A DNA stretch of 64,000 nucleotides. Origin: Pseudoflavonifractor gallinarum (GTDB lineage Bacteria > Bacillota > Clostridia > Oscillospirales > Oscillospiraceae). The stretch is from assembly GCF_014982855.1 (NCBI RefSeq), contig NZ_JADCKF010000001.1, forward strand, positions 353,863 to 417,862, written 5' to 3'. The translations under genes and the position numbers were made by a program. The notes beneath the pieces are model-generated. The model worked only from the letters and a program-made list of their open reading frames with translations. It was not told the origin of the DNA and did no database searches. Shown piece after piece: positions 40,517-47,685 of the stretch. Every line of letters starts with the position of its first letter. The first letter of the stretch is position 1.

Positions 40517-41302
40517 GTGAAAGCATTTGCCATTGTGAACCGAAAGGGAGGGGTGGGCAAGACCACCACCGCCGTCAATCTGGCCTACGTGCTGGCCACT
40601 AGCTGCCGCCTGAGGGTGCTGCTTGTGGACTGCGACGGTCAGGCCAACGCCACCCAGATCCTGCTCCCCCGGGGGGAATATGCCGGGCTGGGGGCCCTGC
40701 TGCGGGGCTGGGCCTGCTGCTACGCCGATCTGGTGGAGCACACCGATGTAGATGGCCTGGACGTGCTTCCCGCATCTGAGGACTTATGGGCCCTGGACAT
40801 CGAGGCCGCCGGCGGGGACCGGGGCCGCTGTTACCGGGCCATCCGGGATATGAGGGAGGCTCTGGAGGAGGACGACGCCTACGACGTGATGGTGATGGAC
40901 TGCCCGCCCAACCTGGGGGCATCCTGCGTGTCCGCCATCCTGGCCAGCGACGGCATCATCGTCCCGGTGCTCAGTGATGCCTGCTCCGCCACCGGCGTGG
41001 GGGATCTGGTGGACCAGATCGCGAGCCTCCGATCACTCCGGCCAGACCTGCGCGTTTCCGGTGTGCTAGTCAACCAATGGCACCGGAGCCCTGTGGTGGA
41101 GGGATCTGTAGAGTACCTCCGCAAGGAGGGGCACATCCCCGTCTATGATACCGTCATCCGGCGCACAGACAAAGTGCCGGAGAGCTCCTGGGCCAGGATG
41201 GCTGTCCAGGCCTGGAGCCCCTTCTGCTCGGCAGCCAGGGACTACCGGGCGTTGGCGTCGGAGCTGGCGGAAAAGGAGGACATCCGGCATGGGGAAGCCT
41301 GA
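40517..41302 (+). CDS. parA: ParA-family ATPase
   Basis: A 261-residue deviant-Walker ATPase: RKGGVGKTTTAVNLA with the signature Lys, VLLVDCDGQANAT, VMVMDCPPNLG and VLVNQWHRSP. The GTG start at 40517 is chosen for its position before KAFAIVN. It overlaps the next gene, a DUF3102-like coiled-coil protein that could be its partner. An integrated phage does not need partition, so the pair may act in an extrachromosomal stage or have another role. Confidence 0.9.
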   Translation: MKAFAIVNRKGGVGKTTTAVNLAYVLATSCRLRVLLVDCDGQANATQILLPRGEYAGLGALLRGWACCYADLVEHTDVDGLDVLPASEDLWALDIEAAGGDRGRCYRAIRDMREALEEDDAYDVMVMDCPPNLGASCVSAILASDGIIVPVLSDACSATGVGDLVDQIASLRSLRPDLRVSGVLVNQWHRSPVVEGSVEYLRKEGHIPVYDTVIRRTDKVPESSWARMAVQAWSPFCSAARDYRALASELAEKEDIRHGEA

Positions 41303-42242
41303 TTTGGGGCGCCTGATCGCCCAGACCATGGCCCAACCCGCAGAGGAGCGGACCATCGAGGCCGTCACCGGGGACATCTTGGAGGCGCAGCGTAAGGGTG
41401 GGGAAGCGGTCCTCACCATTGGCCGGTGTCTCATCGAGGCAAAGGATATGCTGCGCCATGGTGAGTGGCTTCCGTGGCTAGCTGAGAAGGTAGGATATTC
41501 TGAGAAAACCGCACAGAATTTCATGCGTCTGGCCCGGGAGTTCTCAAATCCGCAAGCGATTGCGGATTTGGGTGCCACCAAGGCGTTGAAGCTGTTGGCC
41601 TTGCCTGCGGATGAGCGGGAGCAGTTCGTGGCCGACCACAACGTTATCGACATGACCACTCGCCAGCTGGAGGCTGCTATCAAGGAGCGGGACGAAGCCA
41701 GGGCCCACGCCCAACAGGCTGAGCAGGAGCGGAGCGAGGCCCAGCAGTCCGCCCAAAAACTCCAGGAGACGCTGCACGACGTACTGGAGGACCGGTCGGA
41801 CGCCTATCAGCGCCTGGAGAAGCTCACCGAAGAGTTGGACGAGCTGAAAGCCCGGCCGGTGGAGGTGGCCGTGGAGACGGTGGTGGACCAGGAGGCCATC
41901 AACAAGGCCAAAGACGAGGTGCGCGGCGAGATGCAGGCCAAACTGGATAAGGCCAAGGAGGCCGCCGCAAGAGCCAAGTACCGGCAGCAGGAGGCCGAGG
42001 CCAAGTTGGACAAGGTCCAGACCCAGCTCCAGGACGCGGAGCGAGCCCGGAAAAACGCCGCGATGGCCGCCGATGAGGACATGGCTGCCTTCAAGGTCCT
42101 CTTCCAGCAGGCCCAGGAGAATGCCAACAAAATGCGGGGCATCCTGCTGAAGCTGCGGGCCCGGGAGGACCATGCCTCCGCTCAGGGTGCGGAAAAGGCC
42201 CTGAAAGCCCTGGCGGAAGCCATTGGGAGGTGTGTGGAATGA
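41289..42242 (+). CDS. DUF3102-like protein with long coiled coil, possible ParB-like partner
   Basis: A 317-residue protein. Residues 20-110 match the DUF3102 pattern (GEAVLTIGRCLIEAKDMLRH, GEWLPWLAEKVGYSEKTAQN), a fold associated with DNA binding in ParB-like phage proteins. A coiled coil of about 170 residues follows (ERDEARAHAQQAEQERSEAQ onward). AAAGGAGG precedes the ATG, and it overlaps parA by 14 nt. It lacks the ParB/Srx CTPase motif, so partition is an inference from context. Confidence 0.75.
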   Translation: MGKPDLGRLIAQTMAQPAEERTIEAVTGDILEAQRKGGEAVLTIGRCLIEAKDMLRHGEWLPWLAEKVGYSEKTAQNFMRLAREFSNPQAIADLGATKALKLLALPADEREQFVADHNVIDMTTRQLEAAIKERDEARAHAQQAEQERSEAQQSAQKLQETLHDVLEDRSDAYQRLEKLTEELDELKARPVEVAVETVVDQEAINKAKDEVRGEMQAKLDKAKEAAARAKYRQQEAEAKLDKVQTQLQDAERARKNAAMAADEDMAAFKVLFQQAQENANKMRGILLKLRAREDHASAQGAEKALKALAEAIGRCVE

Positions 42243-42571
42243 GTGCCATTGAGAAGCTGAAGGCCCAGCAGGCAAAAGTGAAAGAGGGCTCGCCCCAGTG
42301 GATGGTTGCGGAGCAGCTGATGGACCTGTGCCGGGCGGAGCCAGCGTGCGCCGAGCTCCTGGACCAGGACCTGGAGGTAGAGGCCATGTCCATCGTGGAG
42401 GCGGAGAAGAAGATCAAGGCCTTCGCGGACCAACACAAGAGCGGTGGATTCGCCTGCGTGAATCCGGTGGACTCGGACCGCATCCTCCGGGAGTTTTACG
42501 GCCTGCCCCGGCGTGGTGAGGCTACCGCGCCCGGCCCTCTGGCCCTGGATCTGGCCGACTTCCTAGGGTGA
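42239..42571 (+). CDS. PcfK-like protein
   Basis: A 110-residue protein (SAIEKLKAQQAKVKEGSPQW, AMSIVEAEKKIKAFADQHKS) resembling the PcfK family found next to PcfJ in conjugative elements and prophages. GGGAGG precedes the ATG by 8 nt. It overlaps or abuts the genes on both sides. Confidence 0.7.
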   Translation: MSAIEKLKAQQAKVKEGSPQWMVAEQLMDLCRAEPACAELLDQDLEVEAMSIVEAEKKIKAFADQHKSGGFACVNPVDSDRILREFYGLPRRGEATAPGPLALDLADFLG

Positions 42572-42576
42572 TCGCC

Positions 42577-44331
42577 ATGGAGGATGTGCGTGAGCTGGTG
42601 CCGCGGAAACTGCCGGAGGGTTTTCTCACCTGGGCGGCCGCGGCGCTGGAGGGAGAGCTGGACACCCACGGCTTTCTCTACGAAGTGGAGTGGGTGGAGG
42701 ACTACGGACTGGACTTCTTGCTGGACGAGTGGGCAAGAGCCAAAAAGCGGAAGATGGTGCGGGTGCAGTGTTCCTGCTGCGGCTATGAGGACCGATACCA
42801 CTACGGCAAGGGCCAGCGGGGATACGGATTTGTCCTGCCGGAGAGCTACACCGAGGTAGAGGGCGGAACGGTCTACGAGGACGGAGACAGCATCCTGTGC
42901 CCAAGCTGCGGCTGCCCTGTGCAAATCCGCCGGAGGGCGGGCCTGAAGGGAAGAGGCTATTTCGTGCCCGCTGAGAGCCGCGCCATGAGCGCCGCTGTGG
43001 TGGGAAATGAGCGGCTCCTAGTCCTGACGGGCTGGGTACTCCAACGCCGGGTGTTCTACGGCGGAGGGGAGCGCCTGGAGGCCATCCCGGCGGAGGCCTA
43101 TGTGTTCTCCGCCCGGGACTGCGCCCAGCTCATGGGCTGGGCCAATGCATACAGCGGCACGGCTGGGTACTTCATCCAGTACACCCGCGCCTGGCGGCAG
43201 CCAAGGAACTGGACCGACCGCTGGGGGAATGAGGAACACATCTTCGGCCTCACCGAGGAACTTCTGGAAGAGAGCAGCCTGCCACACTGTAAGCTGGACG
43301 TGTACATGGAGCACCGGCCGGGGGCATATCACTTCCCGGTGGAATGGCTCCGGCTCTGCCAGGCCCATCCAAACGCGGAGGCGGCGCTGATCCACGGCCT
43401 GCCCCGGGTGCTGGACGATCTCATCTACACCAAGTGCCGCCTGGAGCAGAATAAACAGGGGGATATCGAAGTCCACGAGCTGGACTGGAGCCAGACCAAA
43501 CCTGCCCGGATGCTTCATCTCAACCGGGAGGAGCTACGCCTGGCCCGGGAACAGGACTGGGGGAGGCTCTTCTGGGACCTATTCCGGTACAGCAAGGCGG
43601 CCGGGGAGCTCTTGACCGGGGAAGACATGGTGAACGCCTTCCGACTGGGAGATGAGCATGTGGGCCAGCTGGTGGGGCGCGGGCCGGTGGCCAAAAGCAT
43701 CCGGTATCTGCTCGGGCAGTGCGAGCTGGCGGAGACCGGATATGTCCCGGAGCCGGAGGACGAGGACCCGCCAGCGTATGCCGCCGTTCCGGACGTGCAG
43801 ATCCTCACTGACTACTGGGACATGGCCCAGCGGCTGGGGTGGGACCTCACCAATGAGCGGGTGCGCTTCCCGCACGACCTGTTTGCCGCCCACGACGAGG
43901 CCGCTGCCCAGGCGGCCCAGCGGGAGGAGAAGGGCCTGGCGGCGAAATTCCGGGTGCGCCGGATGGTGTTGCGCAAGTATGTCTTTGCCGCGGACGGCTT
44001 GCTGATTCGCCCGGCGGGGAGCCAGAAGGAGCTTACAGACGAGGGGAACGCTCTCCACCATTGCGTCGGCACTTATGGAAAGAAGCATGCCAACGGGGAA
44101 ACTGCCATCTTCTTTATTCGGAAAAAGACCGCACCACGGGAGTCCTACTTCACCCTGGAACTGGACGAACAGGGGTTGACCGTGCGGCAGAACCGAGGGA
44201 TGCGCAATGGCCCGCGCACGCCGGAGGTGCTGGCCTTCGAGGAACTGTGGCTGAGCTGGGTACGAGCGGGAGCTCCACGGGACAAGACTGGGCGGCCGGT
44301 AGTGGAAGTTGTCACCTCATGGACTGCATAA
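42577..44331 (+). CDS. PcfJ domain-containing protein
   Basis: A 584-residue protein. An early Cys pair set (VQCSCCGYEDRYHYG and ILCPSCGCPVQIRRR, about residues 60-125) looks like a zinc ribbon. The C-terminal 130 residues carry the PcfJ signature: KELTDEGNALHHCVGTYGKK, IFFIRKKTAPRESYFTLEL and VRQNRGMRNGP. PcfJ proteins are common on mobile elements beside PcfK; their biochemical role is not established. I use the ATG at 42577; a GTG at 42568 is in frame. Confidence 0.8.
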   Translation: MEDVRELVPRKLPEGFLTWAAAALEGELDTHGFLYEVEWVEDYGLDFLLDEWARAKKRKMVRVQCSCCGYEDRYHYGKGQRGYGFVLPESYTEVEGGTVYEDGDSILCPSCGCPVQIRRRAGLKGRGYFVPAESRAMSAAVVGNERLLVLTGWVLQRRVFYGGGERLEAIPAEAYVFSARDCAQLMGWANAYSGTAGYFIQYTRAWRQPRNWTDRWGNEEHIFGLTEELLEESSLPHCKLDVYMEHRPGAYHFPVEWLRLCQAHPNAEAALIHGLPRVLDDLIYTKCRLEQNKQGDIEVHELDWSQTKPARMLHLNREELRLAREQDWGRLFWDLFRYSKAAGELLTGEDMVNAFRLGDEHVGQLVGRGPVAKSIRYLLGQCELAETGYVPEPEDEDPPAYAAVPDVQILTDYWDMAQRLGWDLTNERVRFPHDLFAAHDEAAAQAAQREEKGLAAKFRVRRMVLRKYVFAADGLLIRPAGSQKELTDEGNALHHCVGTYGKKHANGETAIFFIRKKTAPRESYFTLELDEQGLTVRQNRGMRNGPRTPEVLAFEELWLSWVRAGAPRDKTGRPVVEVVTSWTA

Positions 44332-44348
44332 GAAATGGAGGTATAGCC

Positions 44349-44606
44349 GTGGAGAAGGAGAAGATCGACCGCCTGGCGCTGATCGGGCAGCTCAGGCCGT
44401 TCGCTGGAAAACAGAGCAGCCATATCTCCATTCGTCCGACCCTGGTGCGCTCTGCTGTCCAGGCACTGGAGGAGGCGGAGCGGGAGGTGCGCTGCCTCCG
44501 CTGGGCCATCCGCCGACTAGAACAGAAGCGGGAGCCCAGGCCGGAAAGGGAACCGCCGCCGGCGTGGGCGGGACAGATGCTCCGCCGGTTTGAGAGGCTG
44601 GAATAA
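44349..44606 (+). CDS. Small phage protein, unknown function
   Basis: An 85-residue basic helical protein (RSAVQALEEAEREVRCLRWA) with a GTG start after GGAGG. It precedes a structured non-coding stretch. No family recognised. Confidence 0.5.
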   Translation: MEKEKIDRLALIGQLRPFAGKQSSHISIRPTLVRSAVQALEEAEREVRCLRWAIRRLEQKREPRPEREPPPAWAGQMLRRFERLE

Positions 44607-44611
44607 GAACG

Positions 44612-44709
44612 GCTCCGGCCTTCTGCCGGGCGGGGTGCGCGCTCCGCCCGGACCTCTCTTTGACCTCCGGGCGCCGCCCTTCCGGCGGCGTCCGGCAGAG
44701 GGCCGGAGC
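44612..44709. other. Structured intergenic element: three-way-junction inverted repeat
   Basis: GCTCCGGCCTTCTGCCGG (44612-44629) pairs with 44692-44709 in 17 of 18 positions, the odd one being a wobble in RNA. Inside are two further hairpins: GGGCGG/CCGCCC at 44628-44649 and CGCCGCC/GGCGGCG at 44672-44690. No convincing gene lies here, and it ends 3 nt before a copy of the dispersed palindrome. It could be a structured leader RNA, a small RNA or a terminator-like barrier. Confidence 0.6.
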
Positions 44710-44712
44710 AAT

Positions 44713-44729
44713 GTGTCCAAGTTGGACAC
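44713..44729. repeat. Dispersed palindrome, copy 3
   Basis: GTGTCCAAGTTGGACAC, a perfect 17-bp palindrome with G at the centre, followed at once by the ribosome site (GGAGGGAGG) of the next gene. Confidence 0.85.
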
Positions 44730-44743
44730 GGAGGGAGGTTTAT

Positions 44744-45013
44744 ATGAGATATCAGTATCTGGAAAGCGGCGAGTATGAGACGGACGTGGTTGCGGCATTT
44801 TGCTCGTTTTGCGGGGAAGGGGACGACTCCTGTGAAGAGTGCTCACCGACTGGCTGCCCGGCCGCCCGGTTTGGGATAAGGGCGTATGCGAATGCGAACA
44901 CAGCGGAGGCCGCGATGCGCATGGGGCTGCGCCTCATCCCGGACAGTGAGGAAGAAGCTGCGCAGATCCGGGAGTTGTCCGCAAGACTGGAGGCAGAGCT
45001 GGGGTATGAGTAA
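44744..45013 (+). CDS. Small Cys-rich phage protein
   Basis: An 89-residue protein with CSFCGEGDDSCEECSPTGC near residue 20, a likely zinc-binding knuckle, and a helical C-terminal half. GGGAGG is 5 nt before the ATG, right behind palindrome copy 3. No family recognised. Confidence 0.6.
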   Translation: MRYQYLESGEYETDVVAAFCSFCGEGDDSCEECSPTGCPAARFGIRAYANANTAEAAMRMGLRLIPDSEEEAAQIRELSARLEAELGYE

Positions 45014-45431
45014 AAAGAATATGCGCCGCATCCGCTTTTCGGATAGAGACCCTGGTTTGTATGGACTTACATATCCAGATCCGGAAGGAAAAGGCGGGAT
45101 CCATAAGTTGGGGTGGATTGCCTACGCCTACCCTCCACCCCACATCGACCGAGAAGCGTGGGAAAAGCCGTGTAAAATTTGCAACGGGAAAACCACGTTA
45201 TACCAGCATACAAATAGCACAAAACTGTTTATGAACACTTTTGGACAGGCAGCAACTTTAGTAACTGAGTGCAACGCTTGCCCTCCGTATGCGAAATGTT
45301 GCATGAAGGATGTTTCTGCGAACTCAGCCTTTCGAATCAAATTCTGCCCAGAGTGCGGCCGCCCTCTCACAGAGGGAGCATGGTCTGAACTAGAGAAGAG
45401 AGCGAGGGGAATCAAGAAAGATGGGACTTAA
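45006..45431 (+). CDS. Cys-rich phage protein (zinc-ribbon-like)
   Basis: A 141-residue protein with four Cys pairs (EKPCKICNG, TECNACPPYAKCC, IKFCPECGRPL). The last pair, with CPECGRPLTEG, is a common zinc-ribbon end in phage proteins. It overlaps the previous gene by 8 nt. Function unknown. Confidence 0.6.
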   Translation: MSKKNMRRIRFSDRDPGLYGLTYPDPEGKGGIHKLGWIAYAYPPPHIDREAWEKPCKICNGKTTLYQHTNSTKLFMNTFGQAATLVTECNACPPYAKCCMKDVSANSAFRIKFCPECGRPLTEGAWSELEKRARGIKKDGT

Positions 45432-45750
45432 CCTTTGCGATAGATGCGTTGCAGATTGCAGACACCACCGAGAACCAAATGAAATTGTGGTCAAATGCGG
45501 GGCATTTAAGGCTCCCGAGACAAACGCAGATCGTATCCGGTCCATGAACGATGAGAAATTGGCAGATTTTATAAACCGATGTATGTCTGAAGATAGTGCC
45601 CCTCATATTTGCAGAAACCTGCCAGAGTGTGATGAAGATGTGGAAAAAGACACGCTCATACCGCTGGAACGATGCAAACAGTGTTTGTTGCACTGGCTCA
45701 GTCAGCCGGCGGCCGAGTTTTGGGTGAACCAAGGGGATGCCGATGAGTAA
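45421..45750 (+). CDS. Cys-rich phage protein, unknown function
   Basis: A 109-residue protein with CDRCVADCRHH at the start and LERCKQCLLHWLSQPA at the end; the latter pattern is frequent in small Clostridia phage proteins. It overlaps its neighbours on both sides. AT-richer than the structural genes. Confidence 0.6.
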   Translation: MGLNLCDRCVADCRHHREPNEIVVKCGAFKAPETNADRIRSMNDEKLADFINRCMSEDSAPHICRNLPECDEDVEKDTLIPLERCKQCLLHWLSQPAAEFWVNQGDADE

Positions 45751-46501
45751 ACGGATCAAGACCATCACCGCCGGGCGGCTGGTGTCTGCTGTGTGTTACA
45801 CGGTGGCCGGCCCCCGGGACGGGGAGCAGGAACGCTCCTGCAAGCGGGAGATGAGCAGCGCCGGACAGGATAGCATCAACCTCCGGAGATCCTGGCAAAA
45901 GCTTGAGATGACACTGGCCGCCAATTTTGGAGGGCAGGATCTCCACGTGGTCCATACATACGACGATGCACACATCCCCATCCACAAAGACGCGGCCCTG
46001 AAGCAGTACCGGAAGATGCTCAAACTGCTCCGGGGTGCGCGGAAGATGGCAGGGCAAAAGACCCGGTACATCTATGTGACCGAGCAGCTCTCCTCCGAGG
46101 GCGGGCGCCTCCACCACCACATGGTCCTCAACGGGACCGGCCGGGATGTGGAGGTGCTCCGCTCCCTCTGGCCCTATGGGCAGGTGGAGGTGGAACGGCT
46201 GGATGTGTGGGAGGGCTACGAAGCCCTGGCCCGCTACCTCACCAAGGAACCCCGGGAGGTGGGCAAGTGCCGGGTGGGGGAGCGGACCTGGACGCCGTCC
46301 ATTGGACTGCTCAAACCAAAGACCGAGACCGAGACGGTCAAGGACAACGTCACCATCACGCTGCCGCCCGGGGCGTTCGTCCTGTCCCGGAAGGCGGACA
46401 ACAACGGGTGGGGCGAATATCTGTATTTGAAGTACCTGCTGCCGGAAAAGAAGGGAGACAAGAAAGGAAGACGGCCACCGGCCAAACGGAAACCTGCATA
46501 G
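45743..46501 (+). CDS. HUH-type Rep-like protein (rolling-circle replication-associated)
   Basis: A 252-residue protein with the three motifs of rolling-circle initiators in order: a motif I-like strand HVVHTYDDAHIPI (about residue 70), metal-binding HUH motif RLHHHMVLNGTG (about 125) and motif III YEALARYLTKEPRE (about 160) with the candidate nucleophilic Tyr and Lys. This pattern resembles VP4 of gokushoviruses and related Rep proteins. A basic tail ends the protein. The ATG at 45743 follows AAGGGG by 6 nt. In a tailed prophage that already has an initiator and DnaB its job is unclear: nicking, resolution or a captured replicon gene are options. Confidence 0.65.
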   Translation: MSKRIKTITAGRLVSAVCYTVAGPRDGEQERSCKREMSSAGQDSINLRRSWQKLEMTLAANFGGQDLHVVHTYDDAHIPIHKDAALKQYRKMLKLLRGARKMAGQKTRYIYVTEQLSSEGGRLHHHMVLNGTGRDVEVLRSLWPYGQVEVERLDVWEGYEALARYLTKEPREVGKCRVGERTWTPSIGLLKPKTETETVKDNVTITLPPGAFVLSRKADNNGWGEYLYLKYLLPEKKGDKKGRRPPAKRKPA

Positions 46502-46565
46502 CTCGCGCGTCTTGTTTCTGTCTGGAAACAGGGTGTAACTTCTGGGAAGGAGATGGAAAACAGCT

Positions 46566-46778
46566 GTGGAAACATTGAAACATAGCCCCAAATGTGGTAA
46601 ACTAATTATCAAGGACGGATACGTCATTTGCCCTGTATGCAAACGGCGCACGTCTCAGATGATCCGGCCTGACACACAGGCGCGGCGCCTGCAACTCTGG
46701 TGCCGCCACTGCAAGGCGACGACCATCGTGAATATCGAGAGTGGCCAGTGCTTTCTTAGCCAGTGCCCGACAAACTGA
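46566..46778 (+). CDS. Cysteine-rich KTR-type small protein
   Basis: A 70-residue protein with the pattern ICPVCKRRTSQMIRPDTQAR, LWCRHCKATTIVNIESGQC, which I recognise as the small cysteine-rich KTR family found on Clostridia mobile elements. A GTG start at 46566 is used; an in-frame TTG at 46575 is possible. Its end forms part of a terminator. Confidence 0.7.
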   Translation: METLKHSPKCGKLIIKDGYVICPVCKRRTSQMIRPDTQARRLQLWCRHCKATTIVNIESGQCFLSQCPTN

Positions 46779-46819
46779 TCCCTGGATGGGGGCAGTGTCG
46801 GGCGCTGGCTTTTTGTTTT
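46760..46819 (+). terminator. Terminator between replication and packaging modules
   Basis: CCAGTGCCCGACA (46760-46772) pairs with TGTCGGGCGCTGG (46796-46808), one wobble, followed by CTTTTTGTTTT. The left arm lies within the last codons of the KTR gene. Confidence 0.8.
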
Positions 46820-46850
46820 GCCCGGAGGTGATAGCCCGGGACGGAAGCCG

Positions 46851-46867
46851 GTGTCCGACTTGGACAC
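46851..46867. repeat. Dispersed palindrome, copy 4
   Basis: GTGTCCGACTTGGACAC, one mismatch from perfect symmetry, immediately before the ribosome site (AAGGGGG) of the HNH gene. Confidence 0.85.
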
Positions 46868-46881
46868 AAGGGGGTGCTGGC

Positions 46882-47235
46882 ATGATCTCAGCGCTGCGGC
46901 TGAACCAACTTAAGGCGCTGATTAAATCGGGCAGGGAAGCCCGCTTTTACGACTGGCCCGAGTGGCATGCAGTCCGTGCGGAAGTGCTCCGCCTGGACAG
47001 GCGGGAGTGCGTTCGCTGCCGGGAGCAGAAACACCGGTACCGGCCGGCCAGGATCGTCCACCACGTCAGGCATCTCCAGGACCGGCCGGATCTGGCGCTC
47101 AGCATCGTGGACCCGGACACCGGAGCGCGTCAGCTGGTCAGCGTCTGCAAGGACTGCCACGAGGAGCTCCACCCGGAGAGCCTGCGCAGGCTTCCGCAGC
47201 GACGCGCGCCGCTGACGGCCGAGCGGTGGGACTGA
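46882..47235 (+). CDS. HNH endonuclease (terminase-associated)
   Basis: A 117-residue HNH nuclease: zinc pairs in RRECVRCREQKHRY and VCKDCHEELHPE and the catalytic block RIVHHVRHLQDRPDLAL. In HK97-like phages the HNH protein next to the terminase genes assists cutting of concatemers during packaging. The 126-nt gap before the small terminase gene holds no gene and could contain cos. Confidence 0.85.
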   Translation: MISALRLNQLKALIKSGREARFYDWPEWHAVRAEVLRLDRRECVRCREQKHRYRPARIVHHVRHLQDRPDLALSIVDPDTGARQLVSVCKDCHEELHPESLRRLPQRRAPLTAERWD

Positions 47236-47361
47236 TACCCCCCGTCCAAAAAACGCAGGTCCCGCCATTGGGGCCTAATCGGGTGGGTCTAGGACATTCT
47301 CGGCGCATCGCGCACCCACGCGCGCCCCGCCGGGCAGAGCGAGCCGGACAGGAGGAATGGC

Positions 47362-47685
47362 ATGGCAAAAAAGCCGGAACAGACAAAAGCGTACCGAGAA
47401 CTCCGGCAATCCATGATGGAGAGTCTGGAGGCCCGGGGCATGGTGGAGGCCGCATACACCGACAAGGTCCGGGAGTACATGAATTTTTGGATCCAGCTCA
47501 AGCAGCTGGAGGAGGATGTGGCCCAGCGCGGCGTGTGCGTGCTGGATGAAAAGCGCGGCATGATGGTGGAGAACCGCAGCATCTCCCTGGCGGTCCAGGT
47601 CTCCCGGCAGATGCTGGCCATCTATACGGCGCTGGGCTTCAAGGACGATGGACAGGGCCGGGGCGGTGAGGACGATGAGCTGTAA
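47362..47685 (+). CDS. terS: Terminase small subunit (P27 family)
   Basis: A 107-residue protein of the P27-type small terminase: YRELRQSMMESLEARGMVEA, YTDKVREYMNFWIQLKQLEE and the late block SRQMLAIYTALGFKD. It starts after GGAGGAATGGC and overlaps the large subunit by 11 nt. It should recognise the packaging site. Confidence 0.88.
   Translation: MAKKPEQTKAYRELRQSMMESLEARGMVEAAYTDKVREYMNFWIQLKQLEEDVAQRGVCVLDEKRGMMVENRSISLAVQVSRQMLAIYTALGFKDDGQGRGGEDDEL

Noticed and set aside
44590..44778. ORFs across the structured intergenic element
   Set aside because: They are Pro/Arg/Gly-rich translations of the inverted repeat with no ribosome site and cross the start of the next gene.
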